A DNA stretch of 64,000 nt from NCBI RefSeq assembly GCF_020521555.1, contig NZ_BPWA01000001.1, positions 620,001 to 684,000 of the forward strand, read 5' to 3'. The notes under the pieces were generated by a model. That model searched no databases. It saw only the letters and a program-made list of their open reading frames with translations, and was not told where the DNA came from. This stretch comes from Rodentibacter sp. JRC1 (GTDB lineage Bacteria > Pseudomonadota > Gammaproteobacteria > Enterobacterales > Pasteurellaceae). How positions within the stretch are numbered: position 1 is the stretch's first letter; every line of letters begins with the position of its first letter. A program made the translations under genes and the position numbers. Shown here in pieces: positions 31,659 through 43,396 of this stretch.

Positions 31659-32501
31659 ATGAATGTTATTTTTGATTATTTTTTATCACTAAATCCGGTG
31701 TTCCAAGCATTAATTGCCGGATTATTTACGTGGTTTTGTACGATCTTTGGCTCTGCCTTTGTCTTTTTTTTCAAACAAGTAAACCAAAAATTACTTGATA
31801 GTATGATGGGGTTTGCCGCCGGAGTTATGATTGCGGCTTCGGTTTGGTCATTACTTGAACCGTCCTTTGATTTTGCTAAACAAAGTTCAATCGAATGGTA
31901 TTGGTTACCGACATTAGTTGGTTTCTTAATCGGCGGATTATTTTTACGTACCCTTGACTATTTGGTTCCTCATTTGCATTTAAGCAAACCTATTGAAGAA
32001 GCGGAGGGAATGCAGCCACATCGTAGGCTCTCTAAATCAATGTTACTTTTCTTGGCGATCACTATTCACAATATTCCCGAAGGACTTGCAATCGGTGTGG
32101 CATTTGGTGCAATCGCTACCCTTGGTGAGGGAGCGGACGCGCTACCACTCACCTTAAGTGCAATCGGTCTTGCGATTGGTATGGGATTACAAAATGTGCC
32201 TGAAGGCTCGGCACTTTCTATGCCGTTGCGGGCTGAGGGACATAGCAGAATGAAAGCTTTCGCTTATGGTGCTTTTTCAGCGATTGTTGAACCGATTGGC
32301 GCAGTTATCGGCGCATTATTTGTTATTTCGATGACATCAATTTTGCCGTATGCCCTCGCTTTTGCTGCCGGCGCAATGATTTTCGTTGTTGTAGAAGAAT
32401 TGATTCCGGAATCGCAAAGTAACGGCAACACGGATCTTGCAACATTGAGTTTAATGTTGGGATTTTCATTAATGATGATTTTAGATGTCGTGTTAGGATA
32501 G
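31659..32501 (+). CDS. ZIP family divalent metal transporter
   Basis: 280 aa, about eight membrane helices. ZIP signature in TM4 and TM5: HNIPEGLAIGVAFG and QNVPEGSALSMPLRAEG (His/Asn/Glu metal-site residues), plus EPIGAVIGA. Related to the GufA/ZupT branch; likely Zn2+ (or Fe2+/Mn2+) uptake, substrate not resolved. ATG 31659 is preceded by GGGGAAA; a TTG at 31632 in frame is rejected. An uptake signal lies at 31551 upstream. Confidence 0.88.
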   Translation: MNVIFDYFLSLNPVFQALIAGLFTWFCTIFGSAFVFFFKQVNQKLLDSMMGFAAGVMIAASVWSLLEPSFDFAKQSSIEWYWLPTLVGFLIGGLFLRTLDYLVPHLHLSKPIEEAEGMQPHRRLSKSMLLFLAITIHNIPEGLAIGVAFGAIATLGEGADALPLTLSAIGLAIGMGLQNVPEGSALSMPLRAEGHSRMKAFAYGAFSAIVEPIGAVIGALFVISMTSILPYALAFAAGAMIFVVVEELIPESQSNGNTDLATLSLMLGFSLMMILDVVLG

Positions 32502-32514
32502 ATGTGCCGTAAAG

Positions 32515-32558
32515 AAAAAGTGCGGTTAAAATCTCACAAAATCTTAACCGCACTTTTT
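32515..32558. terminator. Bidirectional inverted uptake-signal terminator
   Basis: AAAAAGTGCGGTTAA (32515-32529) pairs with TTAACCGCACTTTTT (32544-32558), a perfect 15-bp stem with A and T tracts. It lies between the convergent ZIP transporter gene and plsB. Confidence 0.9.
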
Positions 32559-32559
32559 A

Positions 32560-34989
32560 TTATTTGATTTCTTCCGTCTTCTCCGCAGTGCCTTTAATGG
32601 TAAGGCTGATTTCTGTGGAAATGAGATATTCAAGAATAGCGGAAAGCTCGGCTAAATTGGTAAGATTGCCGTTTCCTTCTTCATCAAAATACTCCTCATC
32701 TTTTAAATTGGCGATAAAGGCGGAGAATACCGCTTTATCAAAGAACTCCGGTGCATTAATACCATGTAGTACGGAAAGACGTTGAGCCACTAATTGACTT
32801 TCTTTTTCCAGCGCACTACGTGAAATTTTCGGATCTTTTTGCAAAATAGTTACGGTGATGTAATAACGTTGCAAAATCTCACGTACGCCGGCAGACCAAA
32901 GCTGTAAAATGCGCACTTTTGAGCGGTTAATTGAAAGTAAATTGTCATTTGTATGAATGACTTCTTGGCGGGTAAATTCCGCAATAATTTTGCTGATTTG
33001 TGTTTTTAATTCTTCTTGATTGAAATGTAAGAATAATTCACCTTTTAGAAAAGGATAAATTTTACTTACGGCATCTAACATCAAATCTTTTTGAATGGCT
33101 TCGTAATGTAGCACAATGCTTGCAACCAAAGACGGTAATACAAAAGAGTGTTGAATATTATTACGATAGTAAGTCATTAACACGGCGGAAGTTCGTTCAA
33201 GACGGACGATTTCGCCGAAATTATCTTTTTCAACCAACACGCCCACGCGATCAAGACTTAATACATGTTCCAACATTTTATTAGGAGTATCCGCCGGAAT
33301 CACCATATCTTCGGAATACGGCGCTTGTTGCAACATTTGTTGATAGCTGCTTAACTGCTCAAGTAATTGTTCACGAGAAAGTGCGCGCTGGCGAGAAGAG
33401 AGTAATGCCGTTCCTACAAGGTTCATCGAATTTACCGCAGCAGCTTTATTGATATTCACCATCACTTGATTGGAAATGGCATCCACAGCTTGATTAAACC
33501 ATTGTGGCTTCTCTTCGCTATGACTCTCTTTCCAATCGGGGAAATGTTGGTTGAGGTAGTTTGATAATGTAATAGGTTCACCGAAATTAACGAAGCCTTG
33601 ACCTAAATTACGCAATTTTTTAATCACTCGGATTACTAATCCCGCATTTTCTTTTTCTTTCGCCGCACCACGTAATTCTTTCGCATAGGTATCAACTTCC
33701 AATACGTGTTCGTAACCCACATATACCGGTACGACAGAAATCGGACGACTCTGATTATGTTGGAGTGCCTGTAAAGTCATCGACATCATTCCTGTTTTCG
33801 GTGCTAGTAAACGACCGGTGCGTGAACGCCCCCCTTCAATAAAATATTCTACAGAATAACCACGGTAAAATAATTCCGCTAAATACTCACGGAAAATCGC
33901 AGAATAAAGCCGATTTCCTTTGAAAGTACGGCGAATAAAGAAAGCTCCCCAACTACGGAAAATACGACCTACCGGCCAAAAATTCAAGTTAATTCCTGCG
34001 GCGATGTGTGGCGGCACTAAGCCTTGGTGGTAAAGCACATAAGAAAGCAGTAAATAGTCGATATGACTACGGTGACAAGGCACATAGACGATTTCATGTC
34101 CTTCAAGTGCCAATTTGCGTACGCGATCGGCATTTTGCACATCAATCCCAGAATACAATTTATTCCATAACCAGCGTAAAAATCGATCTGCCGCACGAAG
34201 GCTTGAGTGGCTTACGTCTGCGGCAATTTCATTTAAAATTTTATAGGCTTCTTTTTCCGCTTTTTCACGACTAATGTTTTTGTTTTTTACTTCATCTTCA
34301 ATGGCTACTTGAATGGCTTTAGATTGTAATAATTTGTTGAACATTGCTTCACGGTTCGGTAATCGCGGACCGGTTGCAGAAATGCGTTGTCTTGCAAAGT
34401 GCATTTTCGCCACTCGTGCTAATTTTTGCGCCATTTTTTCATCCGAACCGTGTTCATTCGCCATATAACGTAGTGAAACCGCTTGAGAGAAACGCACAAA
34501 GGTGTCGCGTCCAAACCAAATTGCCGCAAAAGTTTTTTGTATACCGTTTAATAAACGTAAATTCGGTAGAGTGGCTTTATCTTCGTGTCCAGGGGAACGT
34601 CCCCAAAGCACGGAAACCGGTACCAGTTGTACATCTAAGTTTTCAAAAGTGCGGTGTAATTCTAGGTATTTATTAAATACTTGAACGGTTTCGTCTTTCG
34701 CTCCTTTAGATTTAAAAAATCGGCGGCCTTCATCTAAATATACGTAACGAGGCAAACTTACGCCCTGTATATCATTTTTTTGAGCTGGATCAGGTAAGCC
34801 CACATTCAAACAGTTACGGCGGAAAATCACAAAATCTGTTTGGGAAGTGTAAGGTAATACATAAACAATCGGTTGAGAAAGGTTAAGTTGAAGTTCTTCA
34901 GCCGGATTGGCAGGAATAGGATTATTTTTTACTAAGAACGATAAAGGAAATTCTAACAATTTACGATAGGCATTCACGATATTCGACAT
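32560..34989 (-). CDS. plsB: Glycerol-3-phosphate 1-O-acyltransferase PlsB
   Basis: 809 aa, full family length. First acylation of sn-glycerol-3-phosphate at the inner membrane, from acyl-CoA or acyl-ACP. Catalytic HX4D as H-RSHI-D in [15 protein letters not shown] near residue 305, then GGRSRTGR (glycerol-phosphate binding) and [11 protein letters not shown]. The ATG at 34989 is used, as [15 protein letters not shown] is the family start; the 8-residue extension is rejected. Divergent from lexA. Confidence 0.96.
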   Translation of the reverse strand: MSNIVNAYRKLLEFPLSFLVKNNPIPANPAEELQLNLSQPIVYVLPYTSQTDFVIFRRNCLNVGLPDPAQKNDIQGVSLPRYVYLDEGRRFFKSKGAKDETVQVFNKYLELHRTFENLDVQLVPVSVLWGRSPGHEDKATLPNLRLLNGIQKTFAAIWFGRDTFVRFSQAVSLRYMANEHGSDEKMAQKLARVAKMHFARQRISATGPRLPNREAMFNKLLQSKAIQVAIEDEVKNKNISREKAEKEAYKILNEIAADVSHSSLRAADRFLRWLWNKLYSGIDVQNADRVRKLALEGHEIVYVPCHRSHIDYLLLSYVLYHQGLVPPHIAAGINLNFWPVGRIFRSWGAFFIRRTFKGNRLYSAIFREYLAELFYRGYSVEYFIEGGRSRTGRLLAPKTGMMSMTLQALQHNQSRPISVVPVYVGYEHVLEVDTYAKELRGAAKEKENAGLVIRVIKKLRNLGQGFVNFGEPITLSNYLNQHFPDWKESHSEEKPQWFNQAVDAISNQVMVNINKAAAVNSMNLVGTALLSSRQRALSREQLLEQLSSYQQMLQQAPYSEDMVIPADTPNKMLEHVLSLDRVGVLVEKDNFGEIVRLERTSAVLMTYYRNNIQHSFVLPSLVASIVLHYEAIQKDLMLDAVSKIYPFLKGELFLHFNQEELKTQISKIIAEFTRQEVIHTNDNLLSINRSKVRILQLWSAGVREILQRYYITVTILQKDPKISRSALEKESQLVAQRLSVLHGINAPEFFDKAVFSAFIANLKDEEYFDEEGNGNLTNLAELSAILEYLISTEISLTIKGTAEKTEEIK

Positions 34990-35101
34990 AATATAGGTTC
35001 TCTTTTTTATCAAACACTTCCATCATATTATCATATTAGATCGCTTATAACCCTCTAAAATTTAGTATGAACGACAAATAACGGTTGCAACGCCATGAGT
35101 T

Positions 35102-35117
35102 CTGTATATAATGACAT
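35102..35117. promoter_or_regulatory. LexA operator 1 (imperfect) upstream of lexA
   Basis: CTGTATATAATGACAT matches CTGT-N8-ACAG in 7 of 8 fixed bases. It lies 21 bp upstream of operator 2, about two helical turns. Confidence 0.75.
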
Positions 35118-35122
35118 AGTTT

Positions 35123-35138
35123 CTGTATATAACAACAG
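35123..35138. promoter_or_regulatory. LexA operator 2 upstream of lexA
   Basis: CTGTATATAACAACAG is a perfect CTGT-N8-ACAG SOS box. Its last bases run into the SD (AGGA, 35137-35140), so bound LexA would cover the translation signal region of its own gene. Confidence 0.9.
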
Positions 35139-35146
35139 GAGTGGGT

Positions 35147-35773
35147 ATGAAACCATTAACAAGCAGACAACAAGAAGTGCTGGATTTGCTAAAACGGCAC
35201 TTAGAAACAACCGGTATGCCGCCTACGCGCGCAGAAATTTCTCGCGAATTGGGATTTAAATCGCCTAATGCGGCGGAAGAACATTTGAAAGCACTGGCAC
35301 GTAAAGGGGCGATTGAAATTATTGCCGGTGCATCGCGCGGTATTCGTATTCTATTAGATGAAGACCGGATTGAGGAACAGGCAGGATTGCCGTTAATCGG
35401 TCGTGTGGCGGCGGGAGAGCCTATTCTTGCAGAACAACATATCGAAGGCACTTACCGTGTTGATGCCGATATGTTCAAACCACAGGCTGATTTTCTGCTT
35501 AAAGTTTATGGTCAATCCATGAAGAATATTGGCATTTTAGACGGCGATCTCCTTGCTGTACATAGCACGAAAGATGTACGTAACGGACAAGTTGTGGTAG
35601 CGCGTATTGAAGATGAAGTAACGGTGAAACGTTTAGAACGTAAAGGCTCTATCGTTTATCTTCACGCTGAAAATGAAGAATTTCAGCCGATAGTCGTAAA
35701 TCTTGCAGAACAACCCCATTTTGAAATTGAAGGCATTGCAGTGGGCATTATTCGCAATAATGCGTGGATGTAA
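35147..35773 (+). CDS. lexA: SOS repressor LexA
   Basis: 208 aa. N-terminal winged helix (residues 1-70) with [23 protein letters not shown] as recognition region, scissile A89-G90 in IGRVAAGEP, and catalytic dyad S124 (VYGQSMKNI) and K161 (EVTVKRL). The ATG at 35147 is preceded by AGGAG. Autoregulated through two LexA boxes directly upstream. Divergent from plsB. Confidence 0.98.
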   Translation: MKPLTSRQQEVLDLLKRHLETTGMPPTRAEISRELGFKSPNAAEEHLKALARKGAIEIIAGASRGIRILLDEDRIEEQAGLPLIGRVAAGEPILAEQHIEGTYRVDADMFKPQADFLLKVYGQSMKNIGILDGDLLAVHSTKDVRNGQVVVARIEDEVTVKRLERKGSIVYLHAENEEFQPIVVNLAEQPHFEIEGIAVGIIRNNAWM

Positions 35774-35788
35774 ATCTTAAAGCTCATT

Positions 35789-35817
35789 AAAAGTGCGGTT
35801 AAATTGACCGCACTTTT
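35789..35817 (+). terminator. Inverted uptake-signal terminator of lexA
   Basis: AAAAGTGCGGT (35789-35799) pairs with ACCGCACTTTT (35807-35817), followed by TTCTATTTTT. It lies 15 nt after the lexA stop. Confidence 0.88.
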
Positions 35818-35827
35818 TCTATTTTTC

Positions 35828-35982
35828 GCTATTATGTTGCACTTGCACAAAATATCGTAGATACCATCGATCCTATAGGGTGGGCAAATTTTACCCACCG
35901 ATTTAAACAATGAATTTCAATGGTGGGCAACAAATTGCACCACCCTACTTTTCACATTGTGCAATGTGCTACATAATACTGC
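35828..35982. repeat. MITE-like intergenic repeat, full copy
   Basis: Left end CGCTATTATGTTGCACTTG, right end GTGCTACATAATACTG (inverted). The internal palindromes GGTGGG...CCCACC (35880s) and GGTGGGCAAC...TTGCACCACC (about 35920-35943) resemble the palindrome near 3042. Followed by a T10 run. This fills most of the lexA-dapF gap. Confidence 0.7.
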
Positions 35983-36073
35983 TGTTTTTTGTTTTTTTTT
36001 TAAGCTAATTTGCCATTCGATCTATTGCTTACTATAATGCCGAACAATCATTTTCAGGAATTAAGGATAGGAA

Positions 36074-36898
36074 ATGCAATTTTCCAAAATGCATGGTTTA
36101 GGTAATGATTTTGTTGTGGTGGATGCCATCACACAAAATGTTTATTTCACACCGGAAACCATTAAACGCCTTGCAGATCGCCATCGCAGTATTGGTTTTG
36201 ATCAACTTTTGATTGTCGAACCGCCTTACGATCCCGATTTAGATTTTCACTATCGAATTTTTAACGCAGATGGTAGCGAAGTGGCACAATGTGGTAATGG
36301 TGCCCGTTGTTTCGCCCGTTTTGTTACTCTAAAAGGCTTAACAAATAAACAAGATATTGCCGTTAGCACACAAAAAGGAAAAATGATTTTAACAGTAAGA
36401 GAAGATGGTAAGATCCGTGTCAATATGGGCGAACCGATATGGGAACCGGCGAAAATTCCGTTTACTGCGAATAAATTCGAGAAAAACTACATTTTGCGTA
36501 CTGACATTCAAACGGTTCTATGTGGCGCGGTTTCTATGGGAAATCCGCATTGCGTGCTTCAAGTAGAAGATATTCGCACGGCAAATGTTGCGCAGTTAGG
36601 CCCGCTGTTGGAAAGCCACGAACGTTTTCCTGAACGTGTGAACGTTGGTTTTATGCAAGTAGTAAATCGTAATCATATCAAACTACGCGTTTACGAACGT
36701 GGTGCCGGCGAAACCCAAGCTTGTGGCAGTGGGGCTTGTGCTGCGGCAGCCGTAGGGATAATGCAAGGATTATTAGATCATAAAGTACAAGTTGATTTAC
36801 CCGGTGGCAGCTTAATGATTGAATGGCAAGGGGAAGGACATCCGCTTTATATGACAGGTGAAGCGACACATATTTATGACGGGAATATTCATCTTTAA
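36074..36898 (+). CDS. dapF: Diaminopimelate epimerase
   Basis: 274 aa. Converts LL- to meso-diaminopimelate for lysine and peptidoglycan synthesis, cofactor-free with two Cys. Catalytic Cys in [13 protein letters not shown] (about 73) and [12 protein letters not shown] (about 217). N-terminus [17 protein letters not shown] is a family signature. Confidence 0.97.
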   Translation: MQFSKMHGLGNDFVVVDAITQNVYFTPETIKRLADRHRSIGFDQLLIVEPPYDPDLDFHYRIFNADGSEVAQCGNGARCFARFVTLKGLTNKQDIAVSTQKGKMILTVREDGKIRVNMGEPIWEPAKIPFTANKFEKNYILRTDIQTVLCGAVSMGNPHCVLQVEDIRTANVAQLGPLLESHERFPERVNVGFMQVVNRNHIKLRVYERGAGETQACGSGACAAAAVGIMQGLLDHKVQVDLPGGSLMIEWQGEGHPLYMTGEATHIYDGNIHL

Positions 36899-36916
36899 AA
36901 CACAAAAGTAAATATA

Positions 36917-36960
36917 AAAAAGAGAGGCGCCTTTATTTTGAGGCACCTCTTTACTTTTTT
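36917..36960. terminator. Hairpin between dapF and ssb
   Basis: AAAGAG-A-GGCGCCT (about 36918-36932) pairs with AGGCACCTCTTT (36941-36952) with one bulge and a G-U pair; a T6 run follows on the plus strand and A-rich sequence precedes it, so it can serve both convergent genes. Confidence 0.75.
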
Positions 36961-36981
36961 ATGGTTTATTTTTATATAAAT

Positions 36982-37482
36982 TTAGAACGGAATATCATCA
37001 TCAAAGCCATCCATTGGTGGTTCGGCTTGTGGCGCTGCTTGTTGTTGAACAGGGCGGGATGGCTGATTATTGTTTGGACGGGCTTGGTAAGATGGTTGTA
37101 GTGTGCTTTGTCCCATATCCGGTGCGCCGTAGCCACCGGCGTTTTGATTACGTCCACCCAGCATTTGCATTACATCACCTTGAATCTCTGTAGTATAGCG
37201 ATCTTGACCGTTCTGATCTTGCCATTTACGGGTGCGTAAACGCCCTTCAACATAGATTTGTGAGCCTTTGCGTAAGTATTCACCGCAGATTTCCGCTTGG
37301 CGACGATAGAATACAATGCGATGCCATTCTGTAATTTCACGACGTTCACCGGTGTTGCGATCATTCCAACTTTCACTTGTCGCAACGCTAATGTTTGCTA
37401 CGGCATCGCCGTTCGGCATAGTACGAATTTCCGGATCATTGCCTAAATGACCTACGATGATGACCTTATTTACTCCAGCCAT
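36982..37482 (-). CDS. ssb: Single-stranded DNA-binding protein
   Basis: 166 aa. OB fold (residues 1-110: [56 protein letters not shown]), then a Gln/Pro/Asn-rich linker and the acidic protein-interaction tail [12 protein letters not shown] 37482 has GAGG 6 nt away; the upstream in-frame start is rejected. Divergent from uvrA with a probable LexA box between them, the classic arrangement. Confidence 0.97.
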   Translation of the reverse strand: MAGVNKVIIVGHLGNDPEIRTMPNGDAVANISVATSESWNDRNTGERREITEWHRIVFYRRQAEICGEYLRKGSQIYVEGRLRTRKWQDQNGQDRYTTEIQGDVMQMLGGRNQNAGGYGAPDMGQSTLQPSYQARPNNNQPSRPVQQQAAPQAEPPMDGFDDDIPF

Positions 37483-37557
37483 AAAAAACCTCATTTTTAT
37501 CATTAAAAAAGTGCGGTTATTTTGCCTGAAATTTTGGAAAAGATCTATAAATTTTAA

Positions 37558-37573
37558 CTGGATATTTGCACAG
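37558..37573. promoter_or_regulatory. Probable LexA box in the ssb-uvrA divergent promoter region
   Basis: CTGGATATTTGCACAG fits CTGT-N8-ACAG with one mismatch in the left arm. It sits 62 bp before the uvrA ATG. E. coli has an SOS box at the same divergent junction. Confidence 0.65.
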
Positions 37574-37635
37574 ATGTTTAAATGTGCGATAATGCTCGCA
37601 ATTTCACAAAAAATTTAAACCAGACAAGTTGTTTT

Positions 37636-40467
37636 ATGGAAAATATCGACATTCGTGGAGCACGCACCCACAATCTAAAAAATATCAACTTAACCATTCC
37701 TCGTGATAAGCTTATTGTCATTACCGGCTTGTCCGGTTCCGGTAAATCTTCCCTTGCTTTTGATACGCTTTATGCAGAGGGGCAACGCCGTTATGTAGAA
37801 TCGCTTTCCGCTTATGCCCGCCAGTTTTTATCCTTAATGGAAAAACCGGATGTCGATTCTATTGAAGGATTATCTCCGGCAATTTCTATTGAACAAAAAT
37901 CTACTTCCCATAATCCCCGTTCAACAGTGGGAACGATCACCGAGATTTACGATTATTTGCGCTTATTATTTGCGCGGGTAGGTGAACCTCGCTGCCCGAA
38001 TCACGATGTTCCCTTAACAGCGCAAACCATTAGCCAAATGGTGGATAAAGTGCTGAGTTTACCGGAAGAATCAAAAATGATGCTACTTGCTCCGGTGGTG
38101 AAAAATCGCAAAGGTGAACATATTAAGCTCTTAGAAAATATCGCCGCACAAGGTTACATTCGGGCAAGAATTGACGGTGAAATTTGTGATTTGTCGGATC
38201 CACCGAAACTTGAATTGCAGAAAAAACATACGATTGAAGTGGTAGTTGATCGTTTTAAAGTGCGGTCAGATTTAGCAACGCGCTTAGCAGAATCTTTTGA
38301 GACAGCATTAGAGCTTTCCGGCGGGACGGCGATTGTCGCGGATATGGATAATCCGAAGACGGAGGAATTGGTATTTTCGGCAAATTTTGCTTGTCCTCAT
38401 TGTGGTTATTCCGTGCCGGAACTAGAACCGCGTTTATTCTCTTTCAACAATCCGGCAGGAGCTTGTCCGACTTGTGACGGTTTAGGTGTGCAACAGTATT
38501 TTGATGAAGAGCGTGTGGTTCAAAATCCAACGATTTCGCTTGCAAGCGGTGCAGTAAAAGGGTGGGATCGCCGCAATTTCTATTATTACCAAATGTTGAC
38601 TTCGCTTGCCAAACATTATGATTTTGATATAGAAGTACCTTATGAAGCGCTACCGAAAAAAATCCGTCAGATTATTATGCACGGTTCCGGCAAAGAAGAA
38701 ATTGAATTTCAGTATATGAATGATCGCGGTGATGTTGTGATTCGTAAGCACGCCTTTGAAGGTATTTTAAATAATATGGCACGCCGTTATAAAGAAACGG
38801 AATCGATGTCTGTGCGTGAAGAATTGGCAAAAAATATCAGCAACCGTTCTTGTGCAGACTGTGGGGGATCCCGTTTACGACCGGAAGCGCGCAACGTGTA
38901 TATCGGGCCAACGAACCTACCAATGATTTCGGAAAAAAGTATTGGAGAAACGTTGGAATTTTTCACCGCACTTTCTTTAACCGGGCAAAAAGCACAAATC
39001 GCTGAGAAAATTTTGAAAGAAATTCGTGAACGTTTGCAATTCTTAGTGAATGTAGGACTGAATTATCTTTCTCTTTCCCGTTCCGCCGAAACCTTATCGG
39101 GTGGCGAAGCACAACGCATTCGCCTTGCCAGCCAAATCGGTGCCGGTTTGGTGGGGGTAATGTATGTATTGGATGAACCCTCCATCGGTTTACATCAGCG
39201 GGATAATGAACGCTTGTTAAATACTCTGGTTCACTTACGTAACCTCGGCAACACGGTGATTGTGGTAGAACATGACGAAGATGCCATTCGAGCGGCTGAT
39301 CATATTATTGATATCGGCCCGGGCGCAGGCGTGCATGGCGGACAAGTGATTGCACAAGGTAACGCGCAAGAAATTATGGCGAACCCAAGTTCAATTACGG
39401 GGAAATTTTTATCGGGTGAAGAACAAATTGAAATTCCGCAAAAACGAACCGCACTTGATAAGGAAAGATGGCTGAAACTGAAAGGCGCATCGGGGAATAA
39501 TTTAAAAAATGTGAATTTAGACATTCCGGTCGGTTTATTTACCTGTATCACCGGGGTATCGGGATCGGGGAAATCGACTTTGATTAACGATACTTTGTTC
39601 CCATTGGCACAAAATGCGTTAAATCGTGCAGATAAAACGGATTATGCTCCTTACAAATCTATCGAAGGTTTGGAATATTTCGATAAAGTGATCGACATTA
39701 ACCAAAGCCCAATCGGTCGAACGCCACGTTCTAACCCAGCCACTTACACCGGCTTATTCACACCTATTCGTGAATTATTCGCCGGCGTACCTGAGGCTCG
39801 TGCACGTGGTTATAACCCCGGACGTTTTAGTTTTAACGTACGTGGTGGGCGTTGTGAGGCTTGTCAAGGAGACGGTGTATTGAAAGTCGAAATGCACTTC
39901 CTACCGGATGTGTATGTACCTTGTGATCAATGTAAAGGAAAACGCTATAACCGTGAAACATTGGAAATTCGCTACAAAGGCAAGACGATTCACCAAGTGC
40001 TAGATATGACGGTGGAAGAAGCCCGCGAGTTTTTTGATGCCATTCCAATGATCGCCCGTAAGTTGCAAACCTTGATGGATGTGGGCTTGTCTTATATTCG
40101 ATTAGGTCAATCTTCAACCACTCTTTCCGGAGGTGAAGCGCAACGTGTGAAATTAGCGACAGAGCTTTCTAAACGCGATACCGGCAAAACCCTATATATT
40201 TTGGATGAACCGACAACAGGTTTACATTTTGCGGATATTAAACAACTTCTTGAAGTGCTACATCGCTTGCGTAATCAAGGCAATACCATCGTAGTGATCG
40301 AACATAATTTAGATGTGATTAAAACCGCAGATTGGATTGTTGATCTCGGGCCTGAAGGAGGCAGTGGCGGCGGGCAAATTATCGCTACCGGCACACCGGA
40401 AGATGTAGCACAAGTAGAAGGGTCGCATACCGCTCGGTTCTTAAAACCGATTTTAGAAAAACGCTAA
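37636..40467 (+). CDS. uvrA: Excinuclease ABC subunit A
   Basis: 943 aa. DNA-damage sensor of nucleotide excision repair, with two ABC ATPase modules. Walker [10 protein letters not shown] near residue 32 and GVSGSGKST near 640; ABC signatures [14 protein letters not shown] and [14 protein letters not shown]; zinc modules CPHCGYS...CPTC and CEACQGDG...CDQC. ATG 37636 is the family start; the frame extension upstream is rejected. Confidence 0.98.
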   Translation: MENIDIRGARTHNLKNINLTIPRDKLIVITGLSGSGKSSLAFDTLYAEGQRRYVESLSAYARQFLSLMEKPDVDSIEGLSPAISIEQKSTSHNPRSTVGTITEIYDYLRLLFARVGEPRCPNHDVPLTAQTISQMVDKVLSLPEESKMMLLAPVVKNRKGEHIKLLENIAAQGYIRARIDGEICDLSDPPKLELQKKHTIEVVVDRFKVRSDLATRLAESFETALELSGGTAIVADMDNPKTEELVFSANFACPHCGYSVPELEPRLFSFNNPAGACPTCDGLGVQQYFDEERVVQNPTISLASGAVKGWDRRNFYYYQMLTSLAKHYDFDIEVPYEALPKKIRQIIMHGSGKEEIEFQYMNDRGDVVIRKHAFEGILNNMARRYKETESMSVREELAKNISNRSCADCGGSRLRPEARNVYIGPTNLPMISEKSIGETLEFFTALSLTGQKAQIAEKILKEIRERLQFLVNVGLNYLSLSRSAETLSGGEAQRIRLASQIGAGLVGVMYVLDEPSIGLHQRDNERLLNTLVHLRNLGNTVIVVEHDEDAIRAADHIIDIGPGAGVHGGQVIAQGNAQEIMANPSSITGKFLSGEEQIEIPQKRTALDKERWLKLKGASGNNLKNVNLDIPVGLFTCITGVSGSGKSTLINDTLFPLAQNALNRADKTDYAPYKSIEGLEYFDKVIDINQSPIGRTPRSNPATYTGLFTPIRELFAGVPEARARGYNPGRFSFNVRGGRCEACQGDGVLKVEMHFLPDVYVPCDQCKGKRYNRETLEIRYKGKTIHQVLDMTVEEAREFFDAIPMIARKLQTLMDVGLSYIRLGQSSTTLSGGEAQRVKLATELSKRDTGKTLYILDEPTTGLHFADIKQLLEVLHRLRNQGNTIVVIEHNLDVIKTADWIVDLGPEGGSGGGQIIATGTPEDVAQVEGSHTARFLKPILEKR

Positions 40468-40495
40468 ATAAAACGACCGCACTTACTAAAGCAAT

Positions 40496-40540
40496 ATTTA
40501 TCCCGAAGTGAAGTATCAATAGCATCACAACGGGATAAAT
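40496..40540. terminator. Inverted repeat between uvrA and tkt
   Basis: ATTTATCCCG (40496-40505) pairs with CGGGATAAAT (40531-40540), with an inner GTGA/TCAC pairing. A candidate terminator for the convergent uvrA and tkt; no strong T run, so modest support. Confidence 0.5.
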
Positions 40541-40552
40541 AAATATCAAATA

Positions 40553-42550
40553 TTAGAGAATTTCTTTTGCTGTCTCAACGACGTTATCTACGGTAAAGCC
40601 GAACAATTTAAATAGTTGATCAGCAGGAGCGGATTCACCGAAGCCATTCATTCCCACAATACGACCATCAAAGCCCACGTATTTATACCAGAAATCTGAA
40701 ATACCGGCTTCAATTGCGATACGTTTTGTCACTGATGACGGTAATACGCTTTCGCGGTAAGCCACATCTTGTTTATCAAAACGGTTAGTGCTTGGCATAG
40801 AAACCACACGCACGTTTTTACCTTCCGCACCTAATACTTCGGCGGCTTTCACGGCAAGCTCAACTTCTGAGCCGGTCGCGATTAAGATTAAATCAGGCGT
40901 ACCTGCACAATCTTTGAGAATATATCCGCCACGTGCTACATTTGCCAATTGGTCGGAAGTACGGTCCATTTGTGCCAAGTTTTGGCGGGTGAAAATCAAT
41001 GCACTTGGTCCCTCTTTACGCTCAACAGCTTGTTGCCATGCAATTGCCGATTCCACTTGATCACAAGGACGCCAAGTTTCAAGATTTGGAATTAAACGTA
41101 ACGAAGCGGTTTGTTCCACCGGTTGGTGGGTCGGGCCGTCTTCACCTAGACCGATTGAATCGTGAGTATAGACAAACAACGCACGTTGTTTCATTAACGC
41201 CGCCATACGCACCGCATTGTGAGCGTATTCATAGAACATTAAGAAAGTTGCACCGTAAGGAATAAAACCGCCGTGTAATGCGATACCGTTCATTATGGCG
41301 GACATACCAAATTCACGTACACCGTAATTGACGTAGTTACCATCAACATTTTCGTGTGCACGAATTGGTTTTGAGCCGCTCCATAAGGTTAAGTTAGAAC
41401 TTGCTAAATCCGCAGAACCACCTAAAAATTCAGGCAATAGGTGGGCATAAGCTTCAATCGCATTTTGAGAAGCTTTACGGCTTGCAATGCTTGCCGGGTT
41501 GGCTTGTAATTTTTCAATAAAGGCTTTTGATTCAGCCGCCCAATTCGCCGGTAATTCGCCTGTTACACGACGTTTAAATTCCGCAGCCAATTCGGGATAG
41601 GCTTTTTCGTATGCAGAAAATTTTTCTTCCCAAGATTTCTCCGCTTCCTCACCTTTCACTTTTGCATCCCACTGTGCATAGTATTCTGCAGGAATTTCAA
41701 ATGGTGCATAATCCCAATTCAGCGCTTTACGTGTTAAAGCGATTTCTTCATCACCGAGCGGCGCACCGTGGGAATCGTGTGAGCCTGATTTATTCGGTGA
41801 GCCGAAACCGATAATCGTTTTACAAATAATTAAAGTCGGTTTTTCTTTTTCTGCTTGCGCTAATATGGTTGCCGCACGAATTTGCTCCGCATCGTGACCG
41901 TCTACATTGCGGATCACTTGCCAGCCGTAAGCCTCAAAACGTGCTGCCGTATCATCGCTAAACCAGCCGTCAACATGGCCGTCAATAGAGATATTATTGT
42001 CATCATAGAAAGCGATTAATTTACCTAAACCGAGTGTTCCCGCTAAAGAACAAGCCTCGTGTGAAACACCTTCCATTAAACAACCGTCACCTAAGAACAC
42101 GTAAGTATAGTGATCTACAATATCATGCCCTTCACGGTTAAATTGACCCGCAAGGGTTTTCTCGGCAATCGCCATACCCACTGCATTGGTAATACCTTGA
42201 CCTAAAGGACCGGTCGTAGTTTCCACACCCGGTGCATAACCGTATTCCGGGTGGCCCGGTGTTTTAGAATGCAATTGACGGAATTGTTTTAAATCTTCAA
42301 TTGATAAATCATAGCCTGTTAAGTGCAATAGGCTGTAAATCAACATAGAACCGTGTCCGTTGGACAACACAAAACGGTCACGATCCGCCCATTTCGGATT
42401 GGTCGGATTATGTTTTAAAAAATCACGCCATAATACTTCGGCGATATCTGCCATGCCCATAGGCGCTCCCGGGTGACCGGATTTTGCTTTTTGCACGGCA
42501 TCCATTGATAAGAAACGAATTGCGTTGGCTAATTGTCTGCGAGTTGCCAT
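40553..42550 (-). CDS. tktA: Transketolase
   Basis: 665 aa, TPP enzyme of the non-oxidative pentose phosphate pathway. The TPP-binding GDG...N motif is seen as [19 protein letters not shown]...[11 protein letters not shown] near residues 155-190. Transketolase signature [17 protein letters not shown] near 27. Pyrimidine-domain [14 protein letters not shown] near 470. SD GGAGAA before ATG. Confidence 0.97.
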   Translation of the reverse strand: MATRRQLANAIRFLSMDAVQKAKSGHPGAPMGMADIAEVLWRDFLKHNPTNPKWADRDRFVLSNGHGSMLIYSLLHLTGYDLSIEDLKQFRQLHSKTPGHPEYGYAPGVETTTGPLGQGITNAVGMAIAEKTLAGQFNREGHDIVDHYTYVFLGDGCLMEGVSHEACSLAGTLGLGKLIAFYDDNNISIDGHVDGWFSDDTAARFEAYGWQVIRNVDGHDAEQIRAATILAQAEKEKPTLIICKTIIGFGSPNKSGSHDSHGAPLGDEEIALTRKALNWDYAPFEIPAEYYAQWDAKVKGEEAEKSWEEKFSAYEKAYPELAAEFKRRVTGELPANWAAESKAFIEKLQANPASIASRKASQNAIEAYAHLLPEFLGGSADLASSNLTLWSGSKPIRAHENVDGNYVNYGVREFGMSAIMNGIALHGGFIPYGATFLMFYEYAHNAVRMAALMKQRALFVYTHDSIGLGEDGPTHQPVEQTASLRLIPNLETWRPCDQVESAIAWQQAVERKEGPSALIFTRQNLAQMDRTSDQLANVARGGYILKDCAGTPDLILIATGSEVELAVKAAEVLGAEGKNVRVVSMPSTNRFDKQDVAYRESVLPSSVTKRIAIEAGISDFWYKYVGFDGRIVGMNGFGESAPADQLFKLFGFTVDNVVETAKEIL

Positions 42551-42655
42551 ATTGTTCTCCTGTGTGAAAAAATCGCTTCGGCTATTCTACCCTATTTACT
42601 TCAAGGCAGAGGTAATTAATTCAATTTTTATGTGATAGTTTTGAGCTATCGTAAA

Positions 42656-43327
42656 TTATGTTCTGCGGCGTCTCAAATGATAACGCTGACTATTTGATTT
42701 AACCGGTAAATTGACCGCTCTTTTCGGTTCGTGCGGTACACGGTAAGCCCGGCGATAATGACTTATAAAATAGTGAACGGAACTTGCCAACACGATACCA
42801 AGTAAAAATACAACGACCAATTCACCATAAAGTCGGCTGAAAATTTGATTAATTTTACTTTGAGAAGATTGAGCATACTGTGCATCAAAGGTTACACGTA
42901 AAAAGCCTTTAATACCGGAATTTGAATAAATCGGTTCAACAATTTGTCGTCGGCTCTTTTCTCTCTCACCTTCCTCGTCAAGCCCTAAATGCGTTCGCAA
43001 ATTTTCAGAACCGGTACTTTGTGCTAATAATTTCCCCTGAGCATTATAAATTGAGGCATCAATTACAAAATGTTCTTGTACTAAATTATCAAGATTTTCC
43101 CTTAGTTTTTCAGATTGAGTATTGTTCACCAATAACACGGAGAACAAATTTGTCTGCTGGCGCACTAAAATATGGGATAAGTTGGAAACCTGATTTACTC
43201 CGGCAAGCTGCGAACCGATCTTGAATTGCTGCACGCCAAACAAAATCACAGCCAATGCACCCAAACTAAGAAGCACAATGAGTACAAGCATAAGCGATTT
43301 TGTCAGTTTTTCTTTGATTAAACGCAA
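42656..43327 (-). CDS. smp: Smp / YtjB family membrane protein
   Basis: 223 aa. Two membrane helices (residues 13-33 and about 168-190) flank a periplasmic sensor-like domain (about 45-165), and a basic tail RAYRVPHEPKRAVN...RRRRT follows. In E. coli smp (ytjB) is divergent from serB exactly as here. Function unknown; the topology resembles the sensory half of a receptor with no output domain. Confidence 0.78.
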   Translation of the reverse strand: MRLIKEKLTKSLMLVLIVLLSLGALAVILFGVQQFKIGSQLAGVNQVSNLSHILVRQQTNLFSVLLVNNTQSEKLRENLDNLVQEHFVIDASIYNAQGKLLAQSTGSENLRTHLGLDEEGEREKSRRQIVEPIYSNSGIKGFLRVTFDAQYAQSSQSKINQIFSRLYGELVVVFLLGIVLASSVHYFISHYRRAYRVPHEPKRAVNLPVKSNSQRYHLRRRRT

Positions 43328-43396
43328 GTTATTTTCCCCAATTTGCCATTAAATCGGCTAGAATAGTTTCAAGTTTTACAATTTACAGGATTTTCT

